In this document: piece by piece, positions 1 to 13,400 of the stretch
How positions within the stretch are numbered: the stretch's first letter is position 1
How the letters are laid out: each line of letters opens with the position of its first letter
Source: Phoronis australis
Lineage: Eukaryota; Phoronida; Phoronidae
NCBI GenBank assembly: GCA_002633005.1
Contig: NMRA01000157.1
Coordinates: 468,988 to 528,987 of the forward strand
DNA: 60,000 nucleotides
Reading direction: 5' to 3'
The notes under the pieces: model-generated
What the model saw: the letters and a program-made list of their open reading frames with translations, nothing else
Told to the model about the DNA's origin: nothing
Databases searched by the model: none
Translations under genes and position numbers: made by a program

Positions 1-820
1 TGCAAACGAAATGACTCTAAGGATGATTGTGGAAAGTGGTATGTATGTTCCTAATATATAGAGGAGGGCTGATGATGATTTTCCGACGACCTCGACAACT
101 ATGGCACCTCCTAGTGGTAGTTTTTTTACGCCCATGTCTGTATCTTCTAAACCCACTGCCAGGATCTTTATTAAATTTAGCAAGTGTATTTATATGAACT
201 TGACAACATGTGATGACAACTTTCCCTAGAATCAGACTACAAGTGTACCCCCTAGTGGCAATTTTAGTTTTTTATTTCATCTCTGTATCTTCAAAAGTGT
301 TCTACGAATTTTCATAAAATTTGGCAGATAAGCATCTATTAGTGAGTTGACACTATCCTCCGGCTTTCGGCTCAATTTGTGGTATTTTTCACTACCTAGT
401 GGCCATTTTTTCTGTTTTTGAGTGTTTATGTAGCGTCTGCGCCTCTGTCAACCAAACCACTCTAAGAATGGTTGTGGAAATAGTCATACATGTTCCTAGA
501 GTGAAGAGGAAGTCTGACAGTGATTTTCCGACGACTTCATTTACTGTGGTGCTTCTAAGTAGCAGTGATGTTTTTTACATCTATAGCCTCCTAGTGGCAA
601 TTTTATTTTTTTCGTTTTCCTTGGTTTCTCAGACATTCCTTGACTGATTTTTATGAAATTTAGTAAATGGGGTTGATGGCACATACAGCTTTCCAAAGGA
701 TTCGACGTATTTTGTGCCATTTAGTGGCCATTTTGTGTTCCAAATAAAAACCCCCAGAAGCACGCCGTTTGCGGTGCATTTGTGGGCGCATTTCAATGTT
801 CCGCATTTTTCTTGTTAAAT
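1..820 (+). repeat. Composite CTAGTGG-core repeat, copy 1 (truncated by window start)
   Basis: Degenerate tandem units of roughly 130-190 bp. Each has a CCTAGTGGC core, an (A/T)-rich stretch, 'CTGTATCTTC' and 'GATTTTTATGAAATTTGGC'. Cores lie near 107, 248, 390, 585 and 720. The distal end ('GTGGGCGCATTTC...TTCTTGTTA') is shared with the copy ending near 39470, so this is a defined element rather than simple satellite. Open frames inside are not considered genes. Confidence 0.7.
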
Positions 821-1044
821 CAAGATGTCGTAATCAATTAAAGGCTATCTATATGAAATAAAGCGATTCCTCAAGTTTTAAAGATGATAATTTTCGCGGA
901 GTTATAGTTAATAAATTACTGGCAGCAGCCACAATAAACAATTTTGGGTTGACGCTGTTGGATTTTCTTAGTAGCTGCCGAATCACTGTAGTATTATGGT
1001 GGCGAAGTATGTAATATTATCTAAATGCTTTTTCTCCTTTGCAG

Positions 1045-1460
1045 TTGCGAGACACGTTTCTTCCATCCAAGATCAGTTAATGGTTTATATCAAGATGTGT
1101 ATCTCTGATCATTTCATTTCCTGTGACATATAACATTGGCTCAGAACTGCAAGACCAGCATTTGTGTAATGAGGACAATGTCATTAACGTCACCTGACCA
1201 GCAGCCAAGGAACTGGAGGATGTTTCTTGTTAGTATTTGCGATGAATTATCGCAATCAAACTTAGATAAAATGAAGTTTGTCTGTGGTGGGGATCTAACG
1301 GAATCTTCATTAGAAAAGTGCACTCGTGGCTTTGAGGTTGTGAAACTGTTGATGGAAAATGCCCTCATAAAGGAAAACAACAACACTTATCTTGTCAATC
1401 TTCTAAGGGGCATTGGTAGAACTGATCTTTCAATAAGGCTCCAAGTCGCTTATCCATCAG
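1045..1460 (+). CDS. RLR exon 1: 5'UTR end plus death effector domain (coding 1169-1460)
   Basis: The exon follows a pyrimidine-rich acceptor (TTTTCTCCTTTGCAG, ending 1044) and ends at a strong donor (CAG|GTAAGC). Coding starts at ATG 1169 and gives 97 codons plus one base (phase 1). Residues 18-92 read as a single DED: helix 1-2 pattern FLVSICDELSQ then LDKMKFVC, and the signature RTDL (residues 84-87), which matches the DED RxDL motif of FADD and caspase-8. The RxDL motif and the KF-VC core argue for a DED over a CARD or death domain. No second DED is seen in the exons found. Confidence 0.8.
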
Positions 1461-4400
1461 GTAAGCCTAATGATAAATTTATAGTTCTGACATTGCAGGG
1501 GTCCAGCCTCCTGTATTTAATTTGTTATGTCGACAGTAGCCTGCCATCTGTCTGTATGTATACTATCATCAAAATAAAAAAAGAGTTGAACAGTTTCCCG
1601 GGATGGGGGATGGGGAAAATGCAGAGAATGAACGTAGGTCTTGTAGATGACGAGGTAGGTGTCTGAATGAGGTAGACTGCATTGAATTGAACAAAAGGAA
1701 ATATGGGTGACCAGGGACTCATCTAGGATTTGAAAATTGAGAGTCCAAATTCGTGAGACTGACGAGTCGTGCAAAGCGCAAATCTGAGGCGCGCAGCACT
1801 GATGGGGGGGAGGTGGGGGGATTCCCCCTACCCCTCGAGAAAAAAAATGTTACATAAATAAGGTCATTTCCTTGCATCGTATTTGCATGTCTTTTTCTTG
1901 TTCAAAGGACGGCACATAGGGAAACTAAAATTAGGAGGTTTGTTCCATTCAGGATGTGTGTATTGTCACTAGACTGCAAAAATCAAGATCTGTAAATCTT
2001 TTTAGTATGATAATCTGTGTAGAGTTGCATGTTAGACAGATAATCCACAGCATGAGTACAGGACTCAGTGTATCTTGAAGCTCTCAAAAGAGAAGTGTAT
2101 TACTTTAATGCACTTGAGAAACCATTTAAAATTATGAAAAGACAACGAAGTTGCATTCGAAAGGACAAGAAGAAATATATCCTAGAGTACATGTCTACAT
2201 TTCATTACATTGCACTGTACTGCAGTTCACGAGTCTACAAAAACGAGACCATATCCTCCACAAATTCACAACTCAGTACTACTAGTGCTCAGCACGGGCG
2301 AAAATCTGCTGGAAAATAGGAGTGACGGCGTATGTGCACTCGCGCATCAATGCAGCAAGAGCGTTCAACAAAGGAACAGCGTTATCAGAAAATCTCAAAT
2401 AACTCGAAAAGTAGACGGCCTAGCGAAAAATGGAAAACATCTGCTGAAAGCTCGTTCAAAACTCTATCTAAACTGATAGTATCGCCTTATTCCGTAAATT
2501 TTTCAAAAAAAATGAAATTTTGCGTTTTTTAAAGAAATTCAAAGTCAAATAACTCGGAAATGGTAAGTCTGTGAAAAAAATTGTTACACGCCATTTGAAA
2601 GAATATACTTCAAAGAATCCACATGCAAAAAATCACGTCTTTTTCTCTTCCCGTTTAAAATCGTACTCCAGCACGACTGAAAATGGGTAAAAAAAAGCAA
2701 CTTCCGGTTTTTTGGCTTTGTATAATAGCATGTCATAGGAAACTAATACCTGTAAAAATTCGAAGGAATTGGTCTTATAATGTGCCCTCTACAGGAGGAA
2801 ATGTTTTTAGGCCAAAATCGAGGTGCGCATGCGCGATCGCCGATATTTCCGCCATCTTTAACTGGAAGTAAATTTCTGGTATACTTGTAGCAAACTTCCG
2901 GTCCATTTACTGTGCCGATTCTTAGCCTTTTACATAAAAAATTGTAGCCTCCAGAAGCATTTGAATCTTTAAATGAAAACAAAATGGTCGCCACCGCCGC
3001 CATCTTGGATCCGATTTTGACGAAAAACAATAGGCTTCCAGTACTTCCGAAAGTACGTGTTATGTGTAAATTTCGTGGTGATCGGACGAAAATTGCAACC
3101 TGTATCGTGCAAACAAAAAAAAGAAACTTAGTGGAAGAGCAACATACTTGGCGAAATTCAACTCTTTTATGTACATGTTTCCTAAGACCACTTTTTCAAC
3201 CAATAAAGTTTCCTGCAACTTTCCTGCAAACACTTTTTCATCAATAAAGTTTCCTGCAACTTTCTCGCAAACACTTTTTCACCAATAAAGTTTCCTGCAA
3301 CTTTCCTTCAAACAGTTTTTGAATCGCCAAGTTTGCCTCAACTTTCCTGCAAACGTCAGTGTTTGCAGCAAGGTTGCGGCAATGTGTGCAGCTGAGTTGC
3401 GGGTAGTGGCAAACTCCTGCAAACATTGCGGCTGGTTTGCTGCAATCAAAATTGTTTGCTGCAAGCTTGTCGCAAACATGGTCTTTTGGTATGGGGTACA
3501 ACTACGCGCATGCTGAAAGCATGTTTGTGGAGGCCCAAATGGTTAAAGTGGACTCTGTCCAGGCGGTTAGAGGTGGTTGGGGTTACCCAGAAACCTCCCT
3601 TGTGTGTCGGAAAATAAATGTGGGGCTCGTAGGACACGAGGGATTTAAGAGACGAGTTGAAGGTGAGAACGAAAGCGTCTCCCAGTGTGTAAATGGTGAA
3701 ACGCCTGCCTGACTAGGACACAACGGACGCTATAGGCAATTAATAAAAGGGGTGAAAGAAACGAGGTGTGAGGCCAATTAAGGCATTTGGTCAATGGAGG
3801 TGGAGTGGAGGTCATTCCCGCCGATCTGGAGAAAAACGAGGTCGGGAGAGAAATGAGGGAGGGAACAGGTGGCCAGTTGGATGGATTTGGTGCCGGGGAG
3901 AAGGGTACCGTCCGAGATGTTGTGACCCGGGAAGGGCAGAAGCCGTAGTTATGGAGGTAGCGTGACTGGGGATGGTCGGACACAAAGTTGTCCAGCCAAC
4001 AAATGTAAGAACTGCCAAGGATGATCACATTGGGCGACATGATGTAGAAAGTGAGTGAAACGGAGGGCTAAAATGAAAACCGCCACTTATCTCGAAAGAG
4101 GACTATGTTAAGGACGAGAGAAGTGAATCAGAGGAACGAGAAGTGGTAGAGTGTCGCGCCCGAACGAAGTAAGGGGTAAAAGGTCAAAAAGAAAATGAAA
4201 AATGCAGGACTATAGATGTAATCACAAAAATGCCTTTTAGGGACTTCCTGTTTAGAGCTGTGGTATTTTGAGTTTTTGGAATAAAATCTTTTATGTAATA
4301 ACATAAAATAGTAAAGTTGGAAGGCATTAGATTGATATTGGCAAGGGAAATGGTTTTGGAGAACAGCCCGAGCACTGATTTGGTCACCAGGGATGTTCAC

Positions 4401-7400
4401 AGTTGTAGCCAAACGCTACTGACTGAGGTAAACTTCCCTCGATGAATAGCAGAGTACTAAGCTTGTTTTAAATGTTAAAGGAGCATGCCACCCAAAAACA
4501 ACCACAGACACGGAGATGTTTCACGGCCTCATACTTGCTATTTACAGCGTACATTTCATTCTTCACTACTATGAGCCACTTCCTAAGCATTTCGGTCTCT
4601 CGAGGAAGGAAAAAAAATCGATATTCCCGCTTTCCTCACAGCTACTTAGTTCGGACAAGCAAGAACGATGCACCGCAACATAGTGGCATTCACTCTGCAT
4701 ATGAACCACTGACGTCGCTAGCGTCGTTTCTCACCTTCCTCACAGGTTAACGCGACACCTCTTGGCAAGGTAAGGTCGACCGTATGCGAGGCGATGTGGA
4801 TATAGACTGACTATGACAGCAAAAAAGACTACCGTAATCGTTCGGGTTAACGCCCATGCTCAGTTAACCGCCCATCCCCGACTTTAAGTGGATTTTCGAA
4901 TTAACCGCCCACTGCTCGGTTAAGTGCCCCCTGCGATTTTTGAAGATTTCCAGTTAAGCGCCCACCTCTCGGTTAAGCGCCCATCCCCGACTTTTAAAGA
5001 ATGAAGATTTAGCGCCAAGTGCTATGGAAACGCGCGATTCCCCGACTTTTAGAAAAAGATCGACGATCACAATGAGTGCAACGACGTCGGGACTCCGAGA
5101 CGGTGGTTTAGCAATCTGAATTACAATACAGGTAACGAGTTATTGTCTTGGGTCATGAACTCACTTCAAAACATAATACTTGAACCTTTTTGTCACTTTA
5201 TTTTCTTCCCTTGTTTGCAAAGTTTAAGAACGCCGCCGGCGTCAAAACCTCCACTTTCAGCGACTTTATCTGCCGCGCTGAGTTTCCGTCTGCAGTGCAC
5301 TAGATAAAACATATATTCGAAAAAATCAGGCCAGAGAAATGTGACAACAGTTTTGCCAACCCTCCAAATTCTATTAAGGTGGAAAGCTCTCGTATTTTGA
5401 ACAAATCTCACAACTCACGGAAAGATGTCAAATTCTCAATATTTTGATGAATATAACTGCCGGGTTATAGAGTATGTGGGGCGACCGAAGGGACAGTACA
5501 AGTGCCTTACTGGGTTACCGATTTCGTTGCTGCCTGTCGATTTCTGAATTCAAACGTTGGCAATAATGTATGTTTGTGTATGATCTTGAAGTAATAAAAA
5601 ACGGCTAGTCAAATTTTGTTTTTCGCTTATTGCATCTCAGTCAAACTGGTTAGCAGATTTAACTAATGTCGCTGGCTGTTCTTTACTATTTCTTGCGTCA
5701 GCCCCCACGTAAGCGTGACTGTGTGAATTATCGTTTCCACATCCCCTTTTTAGCCATCCAGAATAATTTTGTTTATACATTGGCCATTTTCAGCCTGAAC
5801 AAAAATTCTTACCATTCGAGTCTGAAATATCTACGACGTAGACTGCTTGACGATAGTGGGTAGGAGATTCACACAGCTAGTTACAGGGATGGGCTTAGGG
5901 AGCATCGAGCCGGGAAATATGGCAATAGACTTGACGTCGCAGTTTTGGGGAACATTGGCAACGGAGAAATTTTGTAAAGAACTGGGTATCTCGTAACAAC
6001 AGCTTAAAAGCACATAGTCACGCCCGTTTTTGTTACTTCGAACTGTAGCTATGTGTGACTGATTCGTAGTGGTGCACGTGGGCAAGTTCCCACACTTTGG
6101 AGTGCATGTTACCTTGACACCAACATGTGATTGACAGGTGACTCACACGTAGGCCCTACATGCGTGCTGAATACCACCACTATCTTTGGCCATAAAAAAC
6201 AAGATGCATATTGAAAGAGGCCGTTATATTACGTGACGGCATTTCCAAATCACGATTGTCAGCCGACTGAGACATTGCGCGATAACAGCGGGACCGAACA
6301 GTGCCGCAGTGCGATATTACAAGTGATATAAATAGGATAATCTGGACATCTTGCATGAAAAATAAATGTTTTTCCACCACGAAGTTTGGTAAGGTGATCG
6401 TTTAGAATAATGAATTGAAACATTGCTGTTTTCTGACATTTTGTAACATATTTATGCAGTTGCTTGAAATTTTATTCTTGATCGACGACTGGCTCGACCA
6501 CCCCCGATCCTTGTCTTACTTCTTTGCATAGCATGTTTGGCGCAACGGCAAGAGAGCAATGCCGGGCTGTCGAGATAAGACAGCTAGCCGCAGAACCATA
6601 CGCTGAAAATGTCATTGAGTCACGGAGTGTCGACTATAACATCCCAAACACAAAAAAAAACAGAGTTAAGTTTTTCAAACTTTTATTACAACCAATTTTA
6701 AAACTGCTCTCTGACTCAGAACTTGACAGCTACATATAGTACGAGACTGTAACCATAAATTTGATGTCTGACCTCTGCAACACGTGAAGCTTGCACGCGC
6801 GCACTTAAGCAGGGTCACATCTTGAAACAGTTTTAATTCTAGTGGAGGCTGCGTGGTGACTGGTCGTCTGCGCACCGCAGGACGGCACGGGGCTATTACT
6901 CAGCAATTTTGTAAATTTAATAGTGAATGACTAATCTGAGGGCAAGAGAACCTTTGTTGGGATCATCCGCTGTTATGACGTTTTCACAGTCATTTGGCGA
7001 CGTGACGATAAAGCTCTTTGAAAAGGGCTACGCGTTCCGAGTATGATTGTCGTGTCGGGATTTAGATCGGCAGGTAAGATTAACCGCCCAGGGCGGTTGT
7101 CTGTCGTAATAAGCGCCCATGTTCGGTTAACCGCCCACTGCTCGGTTAACCGCCCTCTCCCGATTTTTTGGTTTCGCCAATTTAACCGCCCAGGGCATTA
7201 ACCCGAACGATTACGGTAATTAAATCGGGCGGCATTCTCCTTTAACCTCACTGGCCTTGATTTCATCATGTCTGGGAGATGAATGTTGGTGATAATTGGC
7301 GATTTGTCATAAAATCACAAAAGCAGTGGACGTTATTGTTGTATAGAACTGGTGAATGCTTTTCTTCAAAAAATCTATCCAACTGTAGACTACAAAATGC

Positions 7401-10400
7401 GTTTTTCAGATGTAAAAAGAATACAGTCCTTTTAATTCCATGTTTCAATTGATTTTGAAATTTGTAACTGGAGTCTTTCAAAGTGGCATTGAACTTGTCT
7501 AGGACTATAATATTACTCCCAGAACTTGTGCTCTCTGTCAAAAACAAGTTTTAATTGAGATTGCTTACCATTATGAATTTGGTCTTGTCTTATTCCAAAG
7601 CGCAGTTACGAATTGATCTCTGGGCTCAAGAAGAACTCAGGCCGTAAGTTATTTCTTCAGAGCCAGCACATAGATTTTCACATCATGACCTGAGGTTTCA
7701 TGAGTTTTATCCACACACCGACTCAATGCCCTAGAATAAGTCTGGGACGAATAGACTTACGGGCTGGACACTATTTAAACTTGTGAATTTCTCCCCACTT
7801 GTGACAACTTACTCCATCATCAAGGTAGGGTGACTTGTGCCACTTCTAACTCTGTGTGGTCGCAAGCATGGAGTAAGGTAGAAATAATTATCAGTTGCGG
7901 TTACATACAGATGGATTTTCATTTGCGTCCCAGCTATATTCGAATCAGCTGTTTATTCGAAGTGTCATGCATAGAGAAACAACTTCTGCATTACCCTAAT
8001 TATCGGATTTGTGTGTGTCACTTCAATTCTGGGGTATATTTAACATCTTATACAAGTTGTTCTAGGTTTGGCTGTGTCACTGGACGGGACTAAATACTCT
8101 TAAGCAACTGAACAAACTGTCGCTTCTGTCACAGCTGTGACATTGATTTCATAGTGGTAAGTGGCCTAAATCAAAACCTGTTTTTTGACAGAAAGCACGA
8201 GTTTAAAGGGGAAGGTTACTGTTTTGGTGTCATTTTTTGTTTTAAATTACAATTTTCTGGTTGTCACAGATACATTTTTATGTACTTAATTAAATATCCC
8301 AGATTCTAAACAATAATGCATGCACCACTCTCAGGATGGCACATTTGCAACCCAAATAGTTGTTACTTCATGCGTTGTTAAAGATCGTCGATGATCATTT
8401 AAATTGGTTTGACGTGTTTTGATCAAAACACCCTCCTCAGAAGTAAAAAGAGTGGCCACTTTGCTAGGCCCAACAACAAGTAATGATACACAGACACAGT
8501 CAGTTACAGGGGAATGTAACAGTAGACTTAAGACTAATGATCATCATTAGTCATAAGTCTGAGTCTTGAGTCTTAATATGATCATCAGGCAACCTGTATT
8601 GTTCCAGTTGCCTGAGACTACCCAGACCCTACGTGGGTAACTTTTAGATAACATTCACAAGCCTACATTAGGTAAGTTACCTGAAGCTGTGTAACTTACC
8701 TAAAAGTGACCTACGTGTGAATAGGTAACATTTAGGTCACAATTAGGTAAGTTTTAGGTATGTTTCAATTATTTAAATGAGCTGACCTAAACGTTACCTA
8801 ATTTTCAGGTAACATTTAGCTCACATTTAGTTATAAAAAAATAATTGCAGGCGGTCTGATACACGTTGTACCAGACGTGCGCAGGCCTCGCATGTGGGCC
8901 CATTGCACTGATTACCTGAAAATATTTTTATGCTTTATTAATATATGGTTAAAACCGAGCTGAGGAGCTAGAAACCTGGCTCAAGGGCTTAGCAGGTAAG
9001 CTTTAGGTACGTTTCAATTATTTAAATGAGGTGACCTAAATGTTACCTAAAACTTGGTTCTTCATTCGCTAGTACACAGCAAGATATGCAAACCCAACTA
9101 TCAAGTAAATTACCTGAATATGGCTTGAAATAAAGTTAAATTGGATGGTAAGCGTTTCAAGATCTAGTAACACAAAACCGTTCACTATTACAAAACACTA
9201 TAACAATTCAAATCAATCTTTGAAAAAATAAATATAGATTATTACATGGCGAAGTCGTTATCCCCCGTTATCTAGAGCCCGAGTGGATTTTGGAGAATTA
9301 TCTCCCGAGGGATGTTAGCCCCGAGGGTGATAATTCTCCAAAATCCATGAGGGCTCTAGATAACGGGGATAATGGCTGAGAACATGTAGTAATCTATTTA
9401 TACCACATGCTAAACGAGAAACATTGCAATGAATCGATTTACCTTTTCTAACTCTCCACGGCTTTGTAACTACTTTCTATGTCAGAGGTCCGGGGTCGGA
9501 GGTTGTGACCTTTTAAGAAAAGCCGGGCTATTTTTGTCAAATAATGCTTTTACTCAAAACCAATTGAAAACTTACATATAATAGATTGAATTGATAAATT
9601 AAGGTTTACCAACTATTATAGCTTAAAACACGTTTTTTTTCACGCTAAGCTTCGACCGGGAAATTATCGTCTGCTAAAGTAGGTTACCACTGGTAACTGA
9701 ATATAATTATCAAGTCAAAGATCGTGACGACACGATACCTGCATTCAAACTGGAGATCGGTGATTTACAAGTAAGGGGACATGAGAGAAAAATTACACTG
9801 AATTAAGATATCATTTTTATGGGAATTTTGTGTCTTATTTTTCGCAGCGTATAAGTACAGTACAATGCGGTTTGTTGAACATGCGATTATTGCGCATGCT
9901 CATTTAAGTATTCTATTTTCACTCTTGATGACGTCAGTCGCTGCATGGTGTAGTGGTAAAGTCGGCGACCAGCAATTCCAGGGTCCCGGGTTCGACTCCG
10001 TCCTCAGTTTCCCACCAAATCATTATCTCACTAGTGAGATAACTTTATGGGTTATTACACGGTTGTATCTGCCATTTGACACTAATATTGTGGTATAAGG
10101 TGTATTGTTCAACTCTTCAAGAGATAAAAACAGTTTACAATCTTCATTCAACAATCTGACATGCAAGAGTAAAATAAAATCATAGACAACTGAACATTGC
10201 AAAACCTTACATGTAAATTTGCACAAGGATTATTATACAGCTAAAAGAAAAACAAAAATTGTCTCAGATGCTTGTTTGACAGTTGTTTCATCATTGAAAT
10301 GTGGCAGACTTTGTAAACATTTGAAGAATCACTTAAATGCTGACTGACCGTCTTTTGTAACAAATGCAGGCTTAGCCTTGTAAATAAACTACTAAAAAAC

Positions 10401-13400
10401 AGATGTCACTGTGAACTTCTCTTAATACATCATGATAGGTCCGATAAGCTGAAAGGCAAAAGTAAATCGTGTATCAAGGAGAGCACAATGAATATTGGCA
10501 ATAAAATATAGCAGAATTCAGGTGTAAGAGATGCAGTATAAAAATATTGGTTGCCTGAAAAGCTCAACTCCAGTATGATACCAAATGCTTCAATGCAACC
10601 ATTGTATGGCCTTTCAAGGTCTCTGAAGAACTCCATGAGGGTCCTAACTTTTCAGAATGCAAGCTTGTCAGTTTGACAAATTTGTCCACTATAGGAATTG
10701 ATGACTGGCACAGTGTTGGTGGTGGTGATTATTGGCTCCAAAGTACTTTCGTTCGCCACCCCAGTCTCTACTTCATCACGCAAGTTTTCAGTCATTTTCT
10801 TTGCTGAAAAATTCAGAAGTCCAGTTAGATGATATCAAGTAAACGCTTTATTAGTTAATTGGCTGTAATTGTAGAAAATTTAACATGTCTTTGATTAAGA
10901 ACATAAACAAGGATGACTGCAGTTATCTGCTGCATTTTCGGATGAAAACTCTAAAAACAAAAAGTCCTAGAAAAGTTGTTTGAAGTCTTTTTTTCTGTGA
11001 AGAAAAACAATGACGAGTAGAAAGCACGGGTATCAGTGCCAATGCATCGTAACTTTTAATGTGATTTTACATGAATCCATGAACATGCTGTTTCAGTGTA
11101 ATTTTCAATTTTTGCATTTAAAAGTTACAAGTGCCCAATTCTTGACTGCTTGCATTTGATGACTAAGACACGTCAGGTAATGAGGTAAACTTTTATTTTG
11201 AAGACGATTTCTGTTAAGTAACAATAATTGTCAAATTGCTTAATTTACCGTTCCTTCTTTTTCTTCATAAGCTCCTGTCCTAGTTCCCGATGGCTGAAAA
11301 AAACCCAATTATGTTTAAGGTGTACGTTTTCACAGGTAGTTCACTGAGAGTTTATGAGAATTTGCCTGCTGTTTATTACTTCCTAAACACTATAAACAAC
11401 TTTTTTGTCAACAACAGTATACAAAATAATCAAGTTTATCCCACTGATATGCCAACCGGTGCAAGAAATTTAAAAAGCTAGATAAGAGTGGGTATTAATT
11501 TTTCTGGTTATCTGAAGCAAAAATATATGATGTCACTTATTTACTTCTCCGCAGTTCCACATTGAAGCTTTATGGGATTAAACATTTTCTACACAACTGT
11601 TAATATGGAAACTTGGAAGGTTTATTAACACCAGTGGTCAACAACTGGCTGATTAGAATGATTTCTGATGGCACCAAAGAATTAACATTATCATGACAAA
11701 CCAAATTGTAGAGCAGCTGGTCTTGAACAAAATGATCTGCCAGTTCTCTGGAAGCCCAGAAATTAACTCTATGTTAAAGAACGTTAAGATAATTTTCATA
11801 AATGACAGTGACCTGGCTCATATGATCATTTATATGGTTTATGAGAGCATGGCGGATTTTAGCAGATGGAAATATCATGAAAAATTTCCATAGGCTAGTT
11901 TTAAGTGATAATCTCGGTCTGGATTGTTCTAAATCCCCTCAACCCCCACATCTCTCAGCCCATGATCCCTTTGACCCATGACCCCATCGACCCACAACCT
12001 GTGGCAACTGAGTTATTTTTGTCCTTTTAACATATTTCATAATCTTATTAAGTCGCTGAGTGACTTTCCCATGAGACACACCTACACGCGAGTCTACCCC
12101 GGCGTGAGAACGTGATCTGAAATAGCGCAATGTCACGGAAATAGTTCCACGAGTTACCAATAACCCAGTTCTACTAAACTTAGGGAGAGAGTGTAAGGTT
12201 AACAAGAAGGTACATACTTTCACATTTTTATTATTTGCTTTCTGTTGTATACCCGTTTACAATAAACACCATATAATGTTGAAATACTTTTTAGTTATCA
12301 GTTTGTTTTTTCAAACTATTTACTGACGAAATTACAGTTTTGTCATTTCCTCGCACTCTCTGCAAAAAGGTTGAATCTGCCATTCACTGGAGAGCAGACA
12401 GATGAGATGATTACACTCTGCCGGGAACGACATTTGTAACTTGTGTAGAACTTTGATTTGATTTGGTCGCGTTGGTTTTTTCTGTTTTCGTCATTCAAAT
12501 TTGCCGAATCGAATCTCTTAACTGCAAAAAAACGGGAAAAGCCAGCCTAGCTCACAGCCCAATTTATTGGTCCTGTAAGTCAGTGCTTGTTCTATGTTCA
12601 GATCGAGTCGAGCTTGTGTAGACTGGGTTGAGGGGGCTGTGGGTCGTTGGTTGAGGGGGTCGTGGGGTTGAGCAGGTTTTAGAACAATCCTCTCGCACTA
12701 ACGAAATGTTAGATTAATCACTGTTATACACCATCAGTCAAATTCAATTTGAAGAAATTCCCACGTAAACAACAGCTATGGTGGGCAAGGTTCCTTTTGA
12801 CAAGTTTTCCTGAAGAAACTTGTTGATTTGAGTTTGTCTTATTGTAGACAAAGAACTTTACATGTCAGTGAACAAAAGAACAAAAATTCGGTGAAGTATT
12901 CACACATTAATGAATTACTGAATGGTAACCCCTCTGTGGAAGGGCATATTTAGTTTGAAGCATGTGAAGCATGTGAAGCATATTCAGTTTAAGTATTTTT
13001 TACCTCAATACTTGCCAACTGAAAAATATCTCTTCACAATTGTAGACAAATTTATTTTTGTCCCATTGTTCATCTGAAATACTTGAAAACTATCTATTGC
13101 TTCACTGAACATTATTTTTGCTTCTTGAAGGACCAGAATTTATTGAATAGGCAGTTATTGAATTTGTATGTTGAATTTTGCAGTATTTGGACTATCGGAA
13201 AATCATCCAGCAGCAACATACATTTATCAAAGGCATCAAACACTTACTGGGGTAAATCTTTCCATTCTACAATGTTATGGTGTTGAAAAGAACAACTACA
13301 GTTGTCCAGTTAATTACAATCATATAATAGATGTTCTAACCAAGCTGCATTCACTGGTGTTCCATCTAGGGATGATAGGATGCTTGCTCCACTTTTCTTC

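Noticed and set aside
1136-1168. Upstream TTG start giving an extra MAQNCKTSICV segment on the RLR
   Set aside because: It is not ATG. An in-frame TGA lies at 1124 and ATG codons follow at 1169 and 1178.
3768-3965. Plus-strand Gly/Arg-rich open frame
   Set aside because: It is antisense to the SGNH-like minus-strand segment.
9939-10010. Functional tRNA gene
   Set aside because: A and B boxes are good, but T-arm and acceptor stems do not pair; a SINE head fits better.
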